Positions 1 through 4,434 of a DNA stretch of 5,226 bases are shown here, one piece after another. Origin of the DNA: Acidimicrobiales bacterium (GTDB lineage Bacteria; Actinomycetota; Acidimicrobiia; Acidimicrobiales; RAAP-2); assembly GCA_017883125.1 (NCBI GenBank), contig JADGOD010000103.1, forward strand, positions 1 to 5,226, written 5' to 3'. Every line of letters starts with the position of its first letter. Position 1 is the stretch's first letter. The position numbers and the translations under genes are program-made. Under the pieces are notes generated by a model, which saw only the letters and a list, made by a program, of their open reading frames with translations, did not search any database and was not told where the DNA came from.

Positions 1-723
1 CGTGATGCGGCCCCCGAAGCATCGGACATAGGTCTCTTGGCTCATGGTGATCACGACCGTTGCGTCGTCGCCCTCGCAGGGAACAGCCCTGCCGTCGACG
101 ACCTCGATCCGGTGTCGCCCACCGAGGGGACCCGTCACATCGATGACCACCGAGGAGCCCTCTGGGGCCGTAGCCCCCTTGCCGATGACGCCCCCGAGGG
201 CCGCATCTGCCCGCTCCAGGCTCATCTGCTCACCGAGGCCGTTGCGGCCTCCGGGTCGCCCCAGAGCCAGGCGGATGTCCTGCTCGTGGATCCAGCAGTC
301 CATGACCCGGATGATCATGAAGGTCCGCATCGGCACCTTGCCGACCGGGCTCCACCCGATCTCGTCGAACGCCGACTCGGGCAGCGAGCGGAGCACCTTG
401 AGGCGCTTGGCGGTGACCTCAGCGAACTCGCTGCGGATCTCATCACCGGGGAGCGATCGGCGGACCTCGAGCCACCGTTCGATGAGCTCCCCCAGGGCGT
501 TCTTGATATAGGGGCGGTCCCCGATCTCGACCTCCGGGACCGATTCGCCGAGCAGGGATCGCTCGGTTCCCACCAGGTGGCTGACCTGGTCGGCCACGCT
601 CCAGCCCGGGCATGCAGTCCCGAGGCTCCACAAGGCCTCATCGAGGCCCTCGGTGGCCTCCAGGACCGAGGCCCAGACCTCTCCAAGTGCATCGACGACC
701 TGCTGGCTGCTCCACTCGCTCAT
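1..723 (-). CDS. Maleylpyruvate isomerase family mycothiol-dependent protein (MDMPI/DinB-like), 3' end cut by window edge
   Basis: 241 codons are open from ATG at 723 to the window edge with no stop, so the C-terminus is missing. The N-terminal two-thirds reads as the MDMPI/DinB four-helix domain: PGWSVADQVSHLVGTE at about residues 39-54, then a DCWIHEQDIR motif at 142-151. By comparison with the characterised Corynebacterium maleylpyruvate isomerase (His, Glu, His zinc ligands), the likely metal ligands here are His49, Asp142 and His146; the middle one is Asp instead of Glu. Residues about 186-241 look like the SCP2-like MDMPI C-terminal domain (VIDVTGPLGG, then a VVDGRAV turn), stopping at GGRIT, so perhaps 20-40 residues are missing. 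Known members are mycothiol-dependent, but most of the family is uncharacterised, so the substrate cannot be named. The gene diverges from the DUF5679-type gene. No Shine-Dalgarno precedes the ATG, and a -10-like TAGCGT 7 bases upstream suggests leaderless translation. Family call firm, reaction unknown. Confidence 0.88.
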   Translation of the reverse strand, partial: MSEWSSQQVVDALGEVWASVLEATEGLDEALWSLGTACPGWSVADQVSHLVGTERSLLGESVPEVEIGDRPYIKNALGELIERWLEVRRSLPGDEIRSEFAEVTAKRLKVLRSLPESAFDEIGWSPVGKVPMRTFMIIRVMDCWIHEQDIRLALGRPGGRNGLGEQMSLERADAALGGVIGKGATAPEGSSVVIDVTGPLGGRHRIEVVDGRAVPCEGDDATVVITMSQETYVRCFGGRIT

Positions 724-730
724 AGCGAGC

Positions 731-736
731 ACGCTA
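731..736 (-). promoter_or_regulatory. Candidate -10 element (TAGCGT) for a leaderless transcript of the MDMPI-family gene
   Basis: On the minus strand TAGCGT fits the actinobacterial TANNNT -10 pattern and is followed by 7 bases (GCTCGCT) and then the ATG. A transcript starting at the A of the ATG would have no leader, which agrees with the absence of a purine-rich ribosome site in the 20 bases upstream. No convincing -35 hexamer is seen. Inference from motif and spacing only. Confidence 0.35.
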
Positions 737-759
737 CGCCAAGGGTCGGTCCTTCGACG

Positions 760-773
760 GGCCGGCACCGGCC
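760..773. repeat. Short interrupted palindrome between divergent promoters
   Basis: GGCCGG and CCGGCC face each other across a 2-base centre (CA). The site lies between the two divergent -10-like elements at 731-736 and 804-809, so it could be an operator for a dimeric regulator. In such GC-rich DNA it could also be chance. No regulator gene lies adjacent to support an operator role. Confidence 0.25.
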
Positions 774-803
774 GAGATCCATCGCAGAACTCGGCCCGAG
801 GGC

Positions 804-809
804 TAGCGT
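804..809 (+). promoter_or_regulatory. Candidate -10 element (TAGCGT) for the DUF5679-type gene
   Basis: TAGCGT on the plus strand fits TANNNT and is the same hexamer as the one proposed for the divergent gene. It would give a start near 815-817 and a leader of about 57 bases before the ATG at 873. No good -35 hexamer is recognisable. Motif match only. Confidence 0.3.
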
Positions 810-872
810 CTACTTCGGGACGGGCCCGGAGCTGATGTCGGACCCGACGAGGGGGAGACCAGGGGGGTCATC

Positions 873-1025
873 ATGGCCATGTACAACGGATACTGCGTCA
901 AGTGCCGCGAGAAGCGGGACTTCGAAGGACAAGAGGTCGAGCTCAAGAACGGGCGCAGAGCCGCCCAGGGGGCGTGTCCGACCTGCGGGACCAAGATGAA
1001 CCGGATCCTGGGCAAGAACTCCTAG
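873..1025 (+). CDS. DUF5679-type small zinc-ribbon-like protein, 50 aa
   Basis: This short gene encodes 50 residues beginning MAMYNGYCVKCREKR and ending in TAG. Two CxxC pairs, Cys8/Cys11 and Cys35/Cys38, are separated by a basic, glycine-containing segment (NGRRAAQG at 26-33), followed by CPTCGTKMNRILG at 35-47. This layout matches the small DUF5679 family common in actinobacteria, whose members are usually 40-60 residues long. The cysteines probably bind one zinc ion; no function is established. ATG at 873 is preferred over the in-frame ATG at 879 because the purine run AGGGGGG at 861-867 sits 5 bases before it; the alternative would be 48 aa. It is divergent from the MDMPI-family gene and is followed after 39 bases by a strong hairpin. 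It appears monocistronic. Family call fairly sure; a ribosomal or RNA-binding role would be guesswork. Confidence 0.85.
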   Translation: MAMYNGYCVKCREKRDFEGQEVELKNGRRAAQGACPTCGTKMNRILGKNS

Positions 1026-1064
1026 CCACACCATGCCGGTGATCGAGGACCGGTGACCAACACC

Positions 1065-1116
1065 CAGCCCTTCTCACGCCACGGTGGCCACTGACGCCGT
1101 GGCGTGAGAAGGGCTG
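1065..1116 (+). terminator. Perfect 20-bp inverted repeat, probable intrinsic terminator of the DUF5679-type gene
   Basis: Arms 1065-1084 and 1097-1116 are exact reverse complements (20 of 20 bp) around a 12-base loop, TGGCCACTGACG. The hairpin begins 39 bases after the stop at 1025 and lies ahead of tRNA-Pro. No U-run follows; the downstream sequence is CGGATGCGTCTTGCTTCG. Long GC-rich stems lacking a U tract are often accepted as terminators in actinobacteria. A protein-binding palindrome is the alternative. Confidence 0.6.
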
Positions 1117-1167
1117 CGGATGCGTCTTGCTTCGCGACGCCGGGACGGGGTCGGCTTCGATGATGGC

Positions 1168-1173
1168 TACTCT
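1168..1173 (+). promoter_or_regulatory. Candidate -10 element (TACTCT) for tRNA-Pro
   Basis: TACTCT fits TANNNT and lies 28 bases before the mature tRNA-Pro 5' end. Transcription would begin near 1180, so the primary transcript would start within or just ahead of the hairpin at 1178-1200. No clear -35 box is seen. Confidence 0.3.
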
Positions 1174-1177
1174 TAGG

Positions 1178-1200
1178 GGCTCGGGACAGGCGCCCGAGCC
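1178..1200 (+). repeat. Hairpin abutting the 5' end of tRNA-Pro
   Basis: GGCTCGGG (1178-1185) and CCCGAGCC (1193-1200) are perfect 8-bp complements around a 7-base loop (ACAGGCG). The stem ends one base before the mature tRNA 5' end at 1202. It could be part of the tRNA precursor leader removed by RNase P, or a second upstream terminator. The structure is visible; its role is inferred. Confidence 0.4.
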
Positions 1201-1201
1201 A

Positions 1202-1278
1202 CGGGGAGTGGCGCAGCTTGGTAGCGCGCCTGCTTTGGGAGCAGGAGGTCGAGGGTTCAAGTCCCTTCTCCCCGACCA
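1202..1278 (+). tRNA. tRNA-Pro(TGG), CCA encoded
   Basis: The full cloverleaf can be folded by eye: acceptor CGGGGAG/CTCCCCG, D stem GCGC/GCGC, anticodon stem CCTGC/GCAGG with loop TTTGGGA (anticodon TGG, G37), a 5-base variable loop, and T stem GAGGG/CCCTT with loop TTCAAGT. Discriminator A73 and the C1-G72 pair are the bacterial tRNA-Pro identity features. CCA is encoded at 1276-1278. It decodes CCA, and by wobble other CCN codons. It converges with tRNA-Arg 27 bases downstream, with no visible terminator in the gap. Confidence 0.96.
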
Positions 1279-1305
1279 GTGAGATATCGCGAGACATCCA
1301 ATACG

Positions 1306-1379
1306 TGCCCCCGGCAGGAGTCGAACCCGCAACCTGATGGGTAGAAACCATCTGCTCTATCCAGTTGAGCTACAGGGGC
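1306..1379 (-). tRNA. tRNA-Arg(TCT), CCA not encoded
   Basis: Read on the minus strand: acceptor GCCCCTG/CGGGGGC (one G-U pair), D stem GCTC/GAGC, anticodon stem GATGG/CCATC with loop TTTCTAC (anticodon TCT, A37 as expected for codons starting with A), T stem GCGGG/CCTGC with loop TTCGACT, and discriminator A. The next bases are CGT, so CCA must be added after transcription, unlike the two flanking tRNAs. It decodes AGA, usually a rare codon in GC-rich genomes. Confidence 0.96.
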
Positions 1380-1387
1380 GCCTCCTC

Positions 1388-1393
1388 ACGATA
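1388..1393 (-). promoter_or_regulatory. Candidate -10 element (TATCGT) for tRNA-Arg
   Basis: On the minus strand TATCGT fits TANNNT and sits 8 bases ahead of the mature 5' end at 1379, implying a very short leader. It lies in the 69-base gap shared with the divergent tRNA-His, so both promoters must fit in this gap. No convincing -10/-35 pair is seen for tRNA-His; TTGGCG at 1422-1427 has the wrong spacing. Confidence 0.35.
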
Positions 1394-1448
1394 CGCCCCG
1401 CCGATCACCTCCTGCGCCATGTTGGCGTGTGGCAAACTATGTGCTCAT

Positions 1449-1525
1449 GGTGGTCGTAGCTCAGTTGGCAGAGCGCCGGGATGTGGCCCCGGAGGTCGCG
1501 GGTTCGAGCCCCGTCGGTCACCCCA
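1449..1525 (+). tRNA. tRNA-His(GTG), G-1 and CCA encoded
   Basis: Acceptor GTGGTCG (1450-1456) pairs with CGGTCAC (1515-1521), with two G-U pairs. D stem is GCTC/GAGC, anticodon stem CCGGG/CCCGG with loop ATGTGGC (anticodon GTG), and T stem GCGGG/CCCGT with loop TTCGAGC. Discriminator C73 at 1522 faces an encoded G-1 at 1449, the hallmark pair recognised by HisRS. CCA is encoded at 1523-1525. The gene is followed within 11 bases by a hairpin that probably ends transcription. Confidence 0.96.
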
Positions 1526-1535
1526 TCGGGTGAAC

Positions 1536-1571
1536 GTCCCCCTGGAGCGGGAGAACCTGCCCCAGGGGGAC
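1536..1571. terminator. Hairpin between tRNA-His and the minus-strand gene block, likely bidirectional terminator
   Basis: GTCCCCCTGG (1536-1545) and CCAGGGGGAC (1562-1571) form a perfect 10-bp stem around a 16-base loop. It lies 10 bases past tRNA-His and 11 bases past the stop codon (1583-1585) of the minus-strand membrane-protein gene, so it sits exactly between two convergent transcripts. No U-rich tail is seen on either strand. Confidence 0.6.
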
Positions 1572-1582
1572 CACCAACCCGC

Positions 1583-2209
1583 TCAGGGAGCCGTCGTCGA
1601 GGTCGATGACGCTGGCGTAGTCGTCGAGGTCGATGTGGTCGACGTCGTCGTTGTCGACGTCGTGGTGGTCGACTCCGCGGGAGCCGTGGTCGTGGTCGAT
1701 GACGTCGTCGTCGTGCCGCCGCCGAAGAGTCCCCCGATGGATGTCTTCGCATCGGAGTTGTGTGTGCCCAGCACCGTCGAGAAGGACTCGCCAAGCGTCA
1801 GCTCGATCACGGTCACGAACGCCAGCGAGACCCCGAAGACCATGGCGACAATCGCGATGAGAGACCAGGTCCGCCCCGGCGCCTTCGGCCCCCCGTAGAG
1901 CGGTGGCGGCACCGGTTGCGCCGGATGCATCACCGACTCGAGGTCGCCGGGACCGGTGAACTCTGTCATCGGCTCGCTCGGCGGAGGCGGGACTGGATGC
2001 GACGAGATGGCGTCCTTGACCACCAGTCCCCGAACCTTCTGGTGACCCTTCTCGAGGGACTGGAACGCTATGGCGCTCCCCACGGTTGCTGCCGCGCTCC
2101 CCAGGGCCACGCCGAGGATGGTCCCCGTCGCTCCCAGCGACGCCAGGGCGAACGCCGCCAGGACCGCACCGGAGACCGACGCCACCAGCTGCTTCCAACT
2201 CAGTCTCAC
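1583..2209 (-). CDS. Membrane protein with Pro-rich linker and Ser/Thr-rich C-terminal tail, 208 aa, function unknown
   Basis: Not recognised beyond a general likeness to actinobacterial membrane proteins of this shape. Residues about 8-49 are hydrophobic and Gly/Ala-rich with a TGT turn near 28-30, probably a two-helix hairpin. Residues 70-112 are a Pro-rich linker (PVPPPPSEP, PVPPPLYGGP). Residues 115-137 are a strong membrane helix ending in VIELTLGESF. Residues 166-208 are 35 Ser/Thr out of 43, with scattered Ala, Pro and one Glu. A hairpin plus one more helix would put the tail outside the cell, where it could be a glycosylated stalk (inference). GTG at 2209 is chosen because it lies 10 bases after the cyclase stop, behind a GGGGTGGTGAG run; a longer reading from 2368 would overlap the cyclase by 149 bases. 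It is the last gene of the minus-strand run. No catalytic motif is visible. Confidence 0.78.
   Translation of the reverse strand: MRLSWKQLVASVSGAVLAAFALASLGATGTILGVALGSAAATVGSAIAFQSLEKGHQKVRGLVVKDAISSHPVPPPPSEPMTEFTGPGDLESVMHPAQPVPPPLYGGPKAPGRTWSLIAIVAMVFGVSLAFVTVIELTLGESFSTVLGTHNSDAKTSIGGLFGGGTTTTSSTTTTAPAESTTTTSTTTTSTTSTSTTTPASSTSTTAP
1586..1714 (-). repeat. Low-complexity ACG/ACC/AGC tract encoding the Ser/Thr-rich tail
   Basis: On the minus strand this stretch is mostly Thr and Ser codons; on the plus strand it appears as GTCGTCG-type runs. It encodes residues 166-208 of the membrane protein. Imperfect triplet runs like this are prone to slippage, so tail length may vary between strains. 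Confidence 0.75.
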
Positions 2210-2219
2210 GTCGGAGAAC

Positions 2220-2906
2220 TCACCACCCCATGAGTGGGGTGCGGAGACTGCCCTGTTGCTCGGGAGCCAGCTGGGGGCGACGATCCCAGGTCTCTCGACA
2301 GCTGTCCGAGCAGAAGAGCACGGTGACCCCCGCCGCATCGAGGGTGCTCGAATCTGCCACCTCGGCATTCAGGGGGATCCGGCACACTGGACAGAGGCTG
2401 GTTGCGCCCTTGAGGTCGGCGAACCCCAAGGAGACCACTTCTATCGACTCGGTGAAGCCCTTGACCTCGAGGTTCATCACCGACGAGATCGCTGCCCAGA
2501 GAGGCCGGGACTCGGCGAGGTCCGCCGTGACGTAGATGGCGCCACCAGGGGCAAGATCGCAGAGGCGGGCCGCGACGTTGACCGCGCCACCGATGTAGTC
2601 GTCGCCCTCATGGAGGATGACGTCTCCATCGGTTCCTCCCGAGCGGACCTTCAAGTCCGAGTGCGACGTGTTCATCGAGTGCTCCACCTCGAGGAGGGTG
2701 GCGAGCAGCGGCGTGGGCTCCACCGACACCAGCATCGCTCCGTCGCCGAGCCACTTGGCGATCCTCACGGCACGCCGTGAGCAGATGTCTCGGACGATCG
2801 TCCTGAAGGTGCTCAGCTGGCCCACGGCGCGCTCGTCGCCCTGGCGGACTGTGTAGGCGGTGAACCCGGACAGATCGATGAAGGCGAAGCTCCTATGTAC
2901 GCGCAC
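2220..2906 (-). CDS. Class III adenylate/guanylate cyclase domain fused to a C-terminal YHS/TRASH-like zinc module, 228 aa
   Basis: Residues about 6-160 form a class III nucleotidyl cyclase catalytic domain. FIDLSGFT gives metal-binding Asp11; KWLGDG gives Lys51 (purine-specifying position) and metal-binding Asp55; GDDYIGGAVNVAARL (101-115) gives Asp103 near the second specificity position plus Asn110 and Arg114, the transition-state pair. All residues needed for activity appear present, and the Lys/Asp pair suggests ATP to cAMP. Residues 172-203 carry CPVC, then LFCSDSC, i.e. Cys172, Cys175, Cys199 and Cys203, the spacing of YHS/TRASH metal-binding domains, followed by Trp207. No membrane helix or sensor domain precedes the cyclase, so it is a soluble enzyme whose only extra module is the zinc-like one. 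The start is GTG at 2906; no in-frame ATG, GTG or TTG was seen in the gap back to livF, and a weak GGGAA lies 10 bases ahead. It follows livF by 47 bases. Confidence 0.9.
   Translation of the reverse strand: MRVHRSFAFIDLSGFTAYTVRQGDERAVGQLSTFRTIVRDICSRRAVRIAKWLGDGAMLVSVEPTPLLATLLEVEHSMNTSHSDLKVRSGGTDGDVILHEGDDYIGGAVNVAARLCDLAPGGAIYVTADLAESRPLWAAISSVMNLEVKGFTESIEVVSLGFADLKGATSLCPVCRIPLNAEVADSSTLDAAGVTVLFCSDSCRETWDRRPQLAPEQQGSLRTPLMGW
2224..2241 (-). promoter_or_regulatory. Hairpin at the cyclase 3' end that may couple translation to the membrane-protein gene
   Basis: Transcribed from the minus strand, CACCCCA and TGGGGTG form a perfect 7-bp stem with a 4-base CTCA loop. The stem covers the last codons of the cyclase gene. 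Its 3' arm contains part of the purine-rich GGGGTGGTGAG that could serve as ribosome site for the GTG at 2209. Ribosomes reaching the cyclase stop would melt the stem, so translational coupling is a reasonable inference. Confidence 0.35.
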
Positions 2907-2925
2907 GGTGCCATATTCCCACGCG

Positions 2926-2946
2926 GGCGCGGTGGTTTCCCGCGCC
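2926..2946 (-). terminator. Weak hairpin between livF and the cyclase gene (attenuator or partial terminator)
   Basis: On the minus strand GGCGCGG and CCGCGCC form a 7-bp perfect stem with loop GAAACCA. It starts 7 bases after the livF stop and ends 19 bases before the cyclase GTG. No U-run follows. It could lower read-through from the liv genes into the cyclase gene or protect the livF mRNA end. Confidence 0.3.
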
Positions 2947-2953
2947 GCCGAGC

Positions 2954-3673
2954 TCAGGTGCCCGGTCTGCCCTCCTGGGCAAGACCGGCCTCGAGGACAG
3001 CCACGGCGTCTGAAGGCGTCCCTACATGGATCACCCGGCCGTGGTCGACCACCGCGGCGACATCGACGAGGCCGAGGATCCGGTCGATCTGCTGCTCGCT
3101 GATCAGCAGCGTGGTCCCTGCGTCTCGCAGCGCACGCAGCGAGGCGTAGAGGTCATCAAGGATCGCCGGAGCCAGCCCGAGCGAGAGCTCGTCGGCCACG
3201 AGGAGACGCGGTGGTGCCACGAACGCCGTCGCCAGAGCGAGCAGTCGCTGCTGTCCGCCCGACAAGGTCCCCGCCCTGCTGCGCCGTCGCTCGGAGAGCA
3301 GGTCGAAGCGCTCGTAGACCTCGTCGAGGAGATCGTTGCGGCGCCGTCGCGGCTGGGCCAAGAGCGAGACCCGGAGGTTCTCCTCGACCGAGAGCGACGA
3401 GAAGACCCCTCGGCCTTCGGGGACGTGGAGGACGCCATGGCGGCGGATCTGCCAGGCAGGCCAGTGCGTGGCATCGGTGCCGTCGATCCACAGCGACCCC
3501 GAGGTCACCGGCACGAGGCCGGAGATCACTCGGGCGATCGTGGATTTGCCCGAGCCGTTCGACCCGAGCAGGCCGACCGCCTGGCCGTGCTCGATGACGA
3601 GGTCGACGTCGAAGAGCGCGCGGAACGGGCCGTAGGAGGCGTTGACGCCGCGCATCTCGAGGATCGGCGTCAC
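2954..3673 (-). CDS. livF: Branched-chain amino acid ABC transporter ATP-binding protein LivF
   Basis: This 239-aa protein is a full-length ABC ATPase of the LivF type, one of two nucleotide-binding subunits driving import through LivH/LivM at the inner face of the membrane. Walker A is GSNGSGKS at 37-44, with Ser where Pro is usual. The PEGRGVFSSLSVEENL segment at 85-100 is the LivF hallmark replacing the usual Q-loop. The ABC signature is LSGGQQ at 137-142, Walker B is LLVADE at 157-162, and SLGLAP follows. The switch region reads LLISEQQ, with Gln in place of the common His, as in LivF proteins generally. GTG at 3673 overlaps the livG stop by 4 bases (GTGA), with GGGAA about 6 bases ahead, so translation is probably coupled. 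It ends 47 bases before the cyclase gene. The family is certain; the substrate is not, since Liv-type systems also carry amides, urea and aromatic compounds. Confidence 0.93.
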   Translation of the reverse strand: MTPILEMRGVNASYGPFRALFDVDLVIEHGQAVGLLGSNGSGKSTIARVISGLVPVTSGSLWIDGTDATHWPAWQIRRHGVLHVPEGRGVFSSLSVEENLRVSLLAQPRRRRNDLLDEVYERFDLLSERRRSRAGTLSGGQQRLLALATAFVAPPRLLVADELSLGLAPAILDDLYASLRALRDAGTTLLISEQQIDRILGLVDVAAVVDHGRVIHVGTPSDAVAVLEAGLAQEGRPGT

Positions 3674-4434
3674 GTCGGGTTCCCGAGGTAGGCCGAGCGC
3701 ACCCGATCGACGGCCATGACCTGGTCGTAGGTACCTGACGCGATGACGCGACCCAGATCCATCACCGCGACTCGATCGGCGACGGCGCGGACCATGGTGA
3801 GGTCGTGCTCGACCAGGGCGATCGAAATCCCCTGGGTCTCCCTCAGCTCGGTCAGAAGCTCACCAAGGTCCCTGGTCTCGTAGCTGTCGAGACCTGACGA
3901 CGGCTCATCGGCCAAGAGGACCTTGGGCGAGGTGACGAGTGCCCGGGCGAGCTCGACAAGCCGGCACGATCCGAGGCTCATCGTCCCGACCACGGTCGAG
4001 GCCTGGGCACTGAGACCGATCCTCTCGAGGACCGCCTCCGCCCGGCCGAGCTCGTCGACCGACGGCCTGCCCTTGCCCAGGACGTCGCGTACGACACCGG
4101 TCGATCCTCGATGCGCGGTCTGGGCGAACAGGAGATGCTCGAGGACCGTCATCTCCGGGAAGACCTCGAGGCGCTGATAGGTCCGTGCGACGCCCTTGCG
4201 AGCCCGGCGATACGCCGGCAGCGACTCGAGATGCTCTCCCTCGAGAAGGATGGTGCCGGCATCTGCCTCGATCTCTCCGGCGATCAACGCGAACACGGTC
4301 GTCTTGCCCGCTCCGTTGGGTCCGATCAGCCCGAGGCACTCCCCCTCGGCGATCTCGATCGAGACGTCATCGACCGCCACCAAGCCGCCGAACCGCTTGG
4401 TCAGCGAGGAGGCCGAGAGCCGCGGCCCGCTCAT
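3670..4434 (-). CDS. livG: Branched-chain amino acid ABC transporter ATP-binding protein LivG, with degenerate signature motif
   Basis: This 254-aa protein is the second ATPase of the transporter, of typical LivG length. It shows Walker A GPNGAGKT at 38-45, a Q-loop RTYQ with Gln87 followed by the VFPEMTVLEHLL segment that LivG proteins share, Walker B VLLADE at 172-177 followed by PSSGLD, and switch His210 in LVEHDLTMV. The C-terminal end (GRVIASGTYDQVMAV...AYLG) is the standard LivG ending. The ABC signature, normally LSxGQ, reads SLGSC at 153-157 followed by RLVELARAL: the Gly is kept but the Gln is lost. ATG at 4434 overlaps the livM stop as ATGA and is preceded by GGAGAG 5 bases away. 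The next gene, livF, starts inside its stop codon. Both ATPases would pair as a heterodimer, so the canonical LivF signature could support turnover at one ATP site. Confidence 0.93.
   Translation of the reverse strand: MSGPRLSASSLTKRFGGLVAVDDVSIEIAEGECLGLIGPNGAGKTTVFALIAGEIEADAGTILLEGEHLESLPAYRRARKGVARTYQRLEVFPEMTVLEHLLFAQTAHRGSTGVVRDVLGKGRPSVDELGRAEAVLERIGLSAQASTVVGTMSLGSCRLVELARALVTSPKVLLADEPSSGLDSYETRDLGELLTELRETQGISIALVEHDLTMVRAVADRVAVMDLGRVIASGTYDQVMAVDRVRSAYLGNPT

Noticed and set aside
37..999. Long plus-strand open frame of 320 codons
   Set aside because: It is antisense to the MDMPI-family gene over most of its length, shows no recognisable domain, and overlaps the DUF5679-type gene in another frame. 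Open antisense frames are expected in GC-rich coding DNA.
943..1351. Minus-strand open frames crossing the hairpin and the tRNA genes
   Set aside because: They read through tRNA-Pro, part of tRNA-Arg and the 20-bp inverted repeat, and show no family resemblance. The RNA genes explain this stretch.
1202..1525. tRNA genes as integration sites of a mobile element
   Set aside because: I see no integrase gene and noticed no duplicated tRNA 3' end in the window; flanking genes look like ordinary chromosomal genes.
1586..1714. GTC/GTCGTC runs as a possible CRISPR or regulatory tandem repeat
   Set aside because: There are no spaced identical units; the pattern is imperfect triplets explained by Thr/Ser codons.
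1365..1898. Plus-strand open frame rich in Val and Asp
   Set aside because: It contains the whole of tRNA-His, and its Val/Asp runs are only the complement of the Thr-rich tail of the minus-strand membrane protein.
2070..2780. Plus-strand open frame of 236 codons
   Set aside because: It is antisense to the cyclase gene, whose catalytic motifs are unambiguous, and it has no motif of its own.
2963..3673. Loss of the switch His in LivF as a defect
   Set aside because: LivF proteins generally have an E-Q pair here, so it is a family trait, not a mutation.
3026..3691. Plus-strand open frame of 221 codons opposite livF
   Set aside because: Mirror of a clearly conserved ABC ATPase with no recognisable domain.
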